Shown here one piece after another: positions 34,989-37,710 of a DNA stretch of 37,710 nt. The stretch's first letter is position 1. Every line of letters begins with the position of its first letter. Made by a program: the position numbers and the translations under genes. The notes beneath the pieces were generated by a model. That model made no database searches and was not told where the DNA came from. It saw only the letters and a program-made list of their open reading frames with translations. The stretch comes from Victivallales bacterium (GTDB lineage Bacteria > Verrucomicrobiota > Lentisphaeria > Victivallales > SZUA-371). The DNA lies in the NCBI GenBank assembly GCA_016936495.1, contig JAFGXT010000136.1, forward strand, positions 1 to 37,710, in the 5' to 3' direction.

Positions 34989-36280
34989 ACGCCGCTCGCT
35001 CCATGATGGGGTTCCCGTCGGAAGCGGTGGCGGATACGCAGATGGCATGGGCTGAAGCACTGGGTGCTGATCAAGGATCTACCGGTGGCCGCATACTTTA
35101 TATACATATGCCTTTCTGCCGGAGCCGCTGCACTTTCTGCCCCTTTTACTATGGTTCAGCGAACGATCAGGAACGTAATGAGTATGTGAAAGTGCTGGCG
35201 AATGAGTTGTCCCAATGGGGACAGGAGTTTCAATCAGCTCCCGTGAACAGCATTTATTTCGGCGGCGGCACGCCCAGTGATATGACCCCGGATGAGATCG
35301 CGTTGTTGTTGCGAACACTGCATCGCCATTTCAAGCTCAGTTCTGATTGTGAGATAACGTTGGAATCACGTATCGACGGGCTCGACGATGCAAAAATATC
35401 GGCGGCGGTGGACAACGGCGTCAACCGTTTTTCGCTGGGAGTCCAGACCTTTGATACGACTTTGCGGCGTAAGCTTGGGCGTACCTCGGCGCGCAAAACC
35501 GTTCTGGAGACCCTTTCGCGTCTGACGTCATGCAATCACGCTTCAGTAACAGCGGATATTATCTATGGATTGCCGGGACAGACGGCGGCTATGCTGTTGA
35601 ATGATCTGGAAACCATGCTTAATGATACGGCGCTTTCGGGATTTTCCTTTTACCGTATGCACCTGCATGAGCGACTGGAACTGGCGCGTGCGATCAAGGC
35701 GGACAAAATGCCGGAACTGCCGGACGATGAAACTTGTTTTGAACTGTTTAAACTCTGCGAAGAGCGCATGAGCGCGGCGGGAGCTAAACGCATATCGTTC
35801 AAACACTTTTCGTTTCATCCCCGTGAACGTAATCTGCATAATGAGATTTCCGCCTGGAAAGTACCTTGCCTGCCTTTTGGCATGAACGCCGGAGGACGGC
35901 TCGGCAAATTCAAATTCAAACAGAGCGGAAATTTCAAAGATTATAAAAGCATGATCGAAAGCGGATGTAAACCACTTGCTTCAGCGGGAGTTTTTCCGGC
36001 GGATTTTCCGCTTGCCGCTAAAATAAGCGGACAGCTTAACTGTCGTATGAACCTGAACCTTGAACTGTGTATTCCCGCCGCTCCGAGACAAATCCGCGAG
36101 CGCGTACGTGCAGAACTGGAAAGCGCGCTTGAACAATTGGAGCGCGAAGGCTATTTTTACGCTGAAAGTTATAACAGCCGCCTGCTTACGGCGCGCGGAC
36201 GTTTTGACTGCGCTAAAGTCGCGTCATCTCTGATGACGACGGCGGCGAAAGTGTATTATCAGGAGAAAATCATATCATGA
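34985..36280 (+). CDS. Radical SAM enzyme, HutW/ChuW-like (HemN family)
   Basis: The 431-residue protein carries the 4Fe-4S motif C-X3-C-X2-C (Cys45, Cys49, Cys52 in IHMPFCRSRCTFCPFY), IYFGGGTPSDM (GGGTP 93-97), then ITLESRIDGLDDAKISAA, GVNRFSLGVQTFDTTLRRKLG and YGLPGQT. The ESRIDG/GVNRFSLGVQTFDT phrasing is closer to HutW/ChuW than to HemN or HemW, which have EANP at that place. ChuW is a radical SAM methyltransferase that opens haem anaerobically. The C-terminal 120 residues differ in detail and include helices likely to bind substrate. It sits in a cobalamin-riboswitch operon between a membrane-anchored protein and an importer, with 4-base overlaps on both sides, suggesting a tetrapyrrole or corrinoid substrate. 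Confidence 0.85.
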   Translation: MNAARSMMGFPSEAVADTQMAWAEALGADQGSTGGRILYIHMPFCRSRCTFCPFYYGSANDQERNEYVKVLANELSQWGQEFQSAPVNSIYFGGGTPSDMTPDEIALLLRTLHRHFKLSSDCEITLESRIDGLDDAKISAAVDNGVNRFSLGVQTFDTTLRRKLGRTSARKTVLETLSRLTSCNHASVTADIIYGLPGQTAAMLLNDLETMLNDTALSGFSFYRMHLHERLELARAIKADKMPELPDDETCFELFKLCEERMSAAGAKRISFKHFSFHPRERNLHNEISAWKVPCLPFGMNAGGRLGKFKFKQSGNFKDYKSMIESGCKPLASAGVFPADFPLAAKISGQLNCRMNLNLELCIPAAPRQIRERVRAELESALEQLEREGYFYAESYNSRLLTARGRFDCAKVASSLMTTAAKVYYQEKIIS

Positions 36281-37212
36281 AAAAATATCTATATATAATG
36301 CTTCTTGTTTTTATTGCGGGAAAAATTTTTGGCGCAGGAAAAATAATCAGTCAGACTCCTGAAGCGCTGACTTACCGTCAGGTGGACGGGTTAGAGGTGA
36401 AAGTGCCGTTGAAACCTAAGCGTGCGATCGTGGCTTATGGCTCACTGACTAAGATTTGGGATCTGGCGGGCGGCGCCGCGGTCGGTGTTCCTACAGTCTT
36501 GAAAGACGCCCTGCCGGAAAGTATGCTTAAACTGCCGAGAATCGGTTCCGCCACCAGCCCTGATCTGGAAAAAATCCTCATGCTCAATCCCGATCTGGTG
36601 CTGCTTATCGCCAAGGTACAGCGGCATCGCATGGCGGCGGAATTATTAAGGAGTTCCGGCGTCAGTACCCTGAGTGTGAAATACGACAACTATAAAGATT
36701 TTTATGAATTACTTGATCTGTTCTGCCGTATCAACGGTAAAACAGTCAATGACGTGCCGGAAGTGCGAAAAATAAAAGCACAGGTAAGCCGGATATGTGA
36801 TCAGGCAAAACAATTGAAACCGCCGACTTGCGCCGTCGTTTTCGCCTCCGCTTCCGGGTTTTCTCTAGAATCGGCACAGGCGAATACCGGAATGATCGTG
36901 GACATGCTCGGAGCGAAAAACATCGTAAAAGACACCAATGCCGCCAGGGGGAATTTTCGTTATGAACAACTGCTGTTGGACAATCCCGACGTGATCGTTA
37001 TTGTTACTATGGGCAACGCCGAAGGCTTGCGGGAGAAGTTCAGACGTGAAGTAACATCGCAACCGGCATGGCAATCTATGAGCGCGGCGAAAAACAAGCG
37101 GGTGCATTTCCTGCCTTCGGAACTGTTTTTATACATTCCCGGTCCGGATTATCCCCGGTCATTCAAGTATATGGCGGAATTGCTGTATCCTGAAGCGGAG
37201 TTCAGCTTATGA
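36277..37212 (+). CDS. ABC-type substrate-binding protein (haem/corrinoid/siderophore class III)
   Basis: The 311-residue protein has a signal peptide (about 1-19, MKKYLYIMLLVFIAGKIFGA) without a lipobox Cys. It has the two-lobed, helix-backbone architecture of TroA-like (BtuF, FhuD, HmuT) proteins: RAIVAYGSLTKIWDLAG, LPRIGSATSPDLEKILMLNPDLVLLIA, RYEQLLLDNPDVIVIV and KNKRVHFLPSEL. It would deliver a ligand to the permease that follows. The cobalamin riboswitch makes B12 or another corrinoid the likely ligand; haem is possible given the HutW-like neighbour. Both ends overlap neighbours by 4 bases. Confidence 0.88.
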   Translation: MKKYLYIMLLVFIAGKIFGAGKIISQTPEALTYRQVDGLEVKVPLKPKRAIVAYGSLTKIWDLAGGAAVGVPTVLKDALPESMLKLPRIGSATSPDLEKILMLNPDLVLLIAKVQRHRMAAELLRSSGVSTLSVKYDNYKDFYELLDLFCRINGKTVNDVPEVRKIKAQVSRICDQAKQLKPPTCAVVFASASGFSLESAQANTGMIVDMLGAKNIVKDTNAARGNFRYEQLLLDNPDVIVIVTMGNAEGLREKFRREVTSQPAWQSMSAAKNKRVHFLPSELFLYIPGPDYPRSFKYMAELLYPEAEFSL

Positions 37213-37710
37213 GTATAAGAGCAAAGCTCAGGACAAGATACGGCAGATTGTCGGTAATAGTCCTGCTGATGCTGTTGCTGGCGACGGCGATGTTGATCAG
37301 TTTACGCCTGGGTGCGTTAAAGATGTCTTTAAAAGATATAATTTCCGTCTTATGGAATGAGACGGAGGGCGTACATTTTCAAATATTGTATAATATTCGT
37401 CTGCCCCGCATACTGTTGGGAGCGATGGTCGGCGGATGCTTCGCGGCGTCGGGCGCTATTCTTCAGGGAGTGATGCGCAATCCGCTGGCGTCGCCGGGTA
37501 TAATCGGGGTTTCCGCCGGCGGCGGGCTCGGCGGAATACTGGTGATGCTGGCGTTACCGGAATACAGTTTTCTTTTAGTTCCGGCGGCATTTTTCGGGGC
37601 GCTGGCAACGGCGGTAACGGTGTATCTGCTGGCGTGGAAACGTGGAGTAAGCCCGGTACGTCTGATATTGGCGGGCGTGGCGGTATCGGCGATGCTGGGG
37701 GCGTTCAGTA
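37209..37710 (+). CDS. FecCD/BtuC-family ABC transporter permease, 5' part only
   Basis: The first 167 residues are present and the gene runs off the right edge. An N-terminal membrane helix is followed by IRLPRILLGAMVGGCFAASG, ILQGVMRNPLASPGIIGVSA and several further hydrophobic segments, the exact pattern of iron/B12 permeases (RLPR-...-G-...-QG--RNPLA-P--LG). The permease would work with the preceding binding protein; the ATPase is expected beyond the window. The ATG overlaps the stop of the preceding gene by 4 bases. Confidence 0.92.
   Translation, partial: MSIRAKLRTRYGRLSVIVLLMLLLATAMLISLRLGALKMSLKDIISVLWNETEGVHFQILYNIRLPRILLGAMVGGCFAASGAILQGVMRNPLASPGIIGVSAGGGLGGILVMLALPEYSFLLVPAAFFGALATAVTVYLLAWKRGVSPVRLILAGVAVSAMLGAFS

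Overview
The window looks like chromosomal DNA from a Lentisphaerota (Victivallis-like) bacterium. The main clue is two proteins with a prepilin-type N-terminus (FTLIELLVV) and a C-terminal H-X9-DG motif. In that phylum such proteins are abundant and often sit beside GntR/LacI-type regulators and carbohydrate-active enzymes. The core genes are bacterial and of ordinary length. The taxonomic placement is inferred, not proven. I saw no tRNA, rRNA, CRISPR array or intact transposase.

Layout. 1-154: 5' end of a polyprenyl synthetase on the minus strand. 369-5490: a GntR/LacI-type regulator, an H-X9-DG pseudopilin and two secreted beta-helix proteins form one plus-strand unit behind a consensus sigma-70 promoter. 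5526-8135: a large GGDEF / receiver / HD-GYP signalling protein. 8403-9647: a beta-ketoacyl-ACP synthase. 10030-13398: sulfur assimilation, with cysteine synthase, a small ThiS-like protein and O-acetylhomoserine sulfhydrylase; an 831-bp gap before the last gene holds a MITE-like element. 13491-16620: recQ and a stand-alone 5'-3' exonuclease, on the minus strand. 16855-18159: enolase with a poly-cysteine tail and a strong terminator. 18337-21799: PHP esterase, YqfO-like protein, M50 protease and xseA. 21849-24554: two small secreted proteins and an HtrA-type protease, on the minus strand. 24637-25989: DUF2851 protein. 26000-28735: dnaA, an AT-rich region with DnaA-box-like sites (possible origin) and an orphan ABC ATPase. 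28767-29708: prephenate dehydrogenase. 29757-33476: a cytoplasmic (alpha/alpha)6-barrel glycosidase with its GntR/LacI-type repressor and a perfect palindromic operator.

33595-37710, the most interesting part: a cobalamin riboswitch is followed by an H-X9-DG pseudopilin, a small membrane-anchored protein, a HutW/ChuW-like radical SAM enzyme, a class III substrate-binding protein and a FecCD/BtuC-type permease that runs off the window. The last four genes overlap by 4 bp each. HutW-type enzymes are known from anaerobic haem use. Placing one under B12 control beside a B12/haem-type importer suggests a corrinoid (or other tetrapyrrole) uptake-and-processing system that I cannot match to a described pathway.
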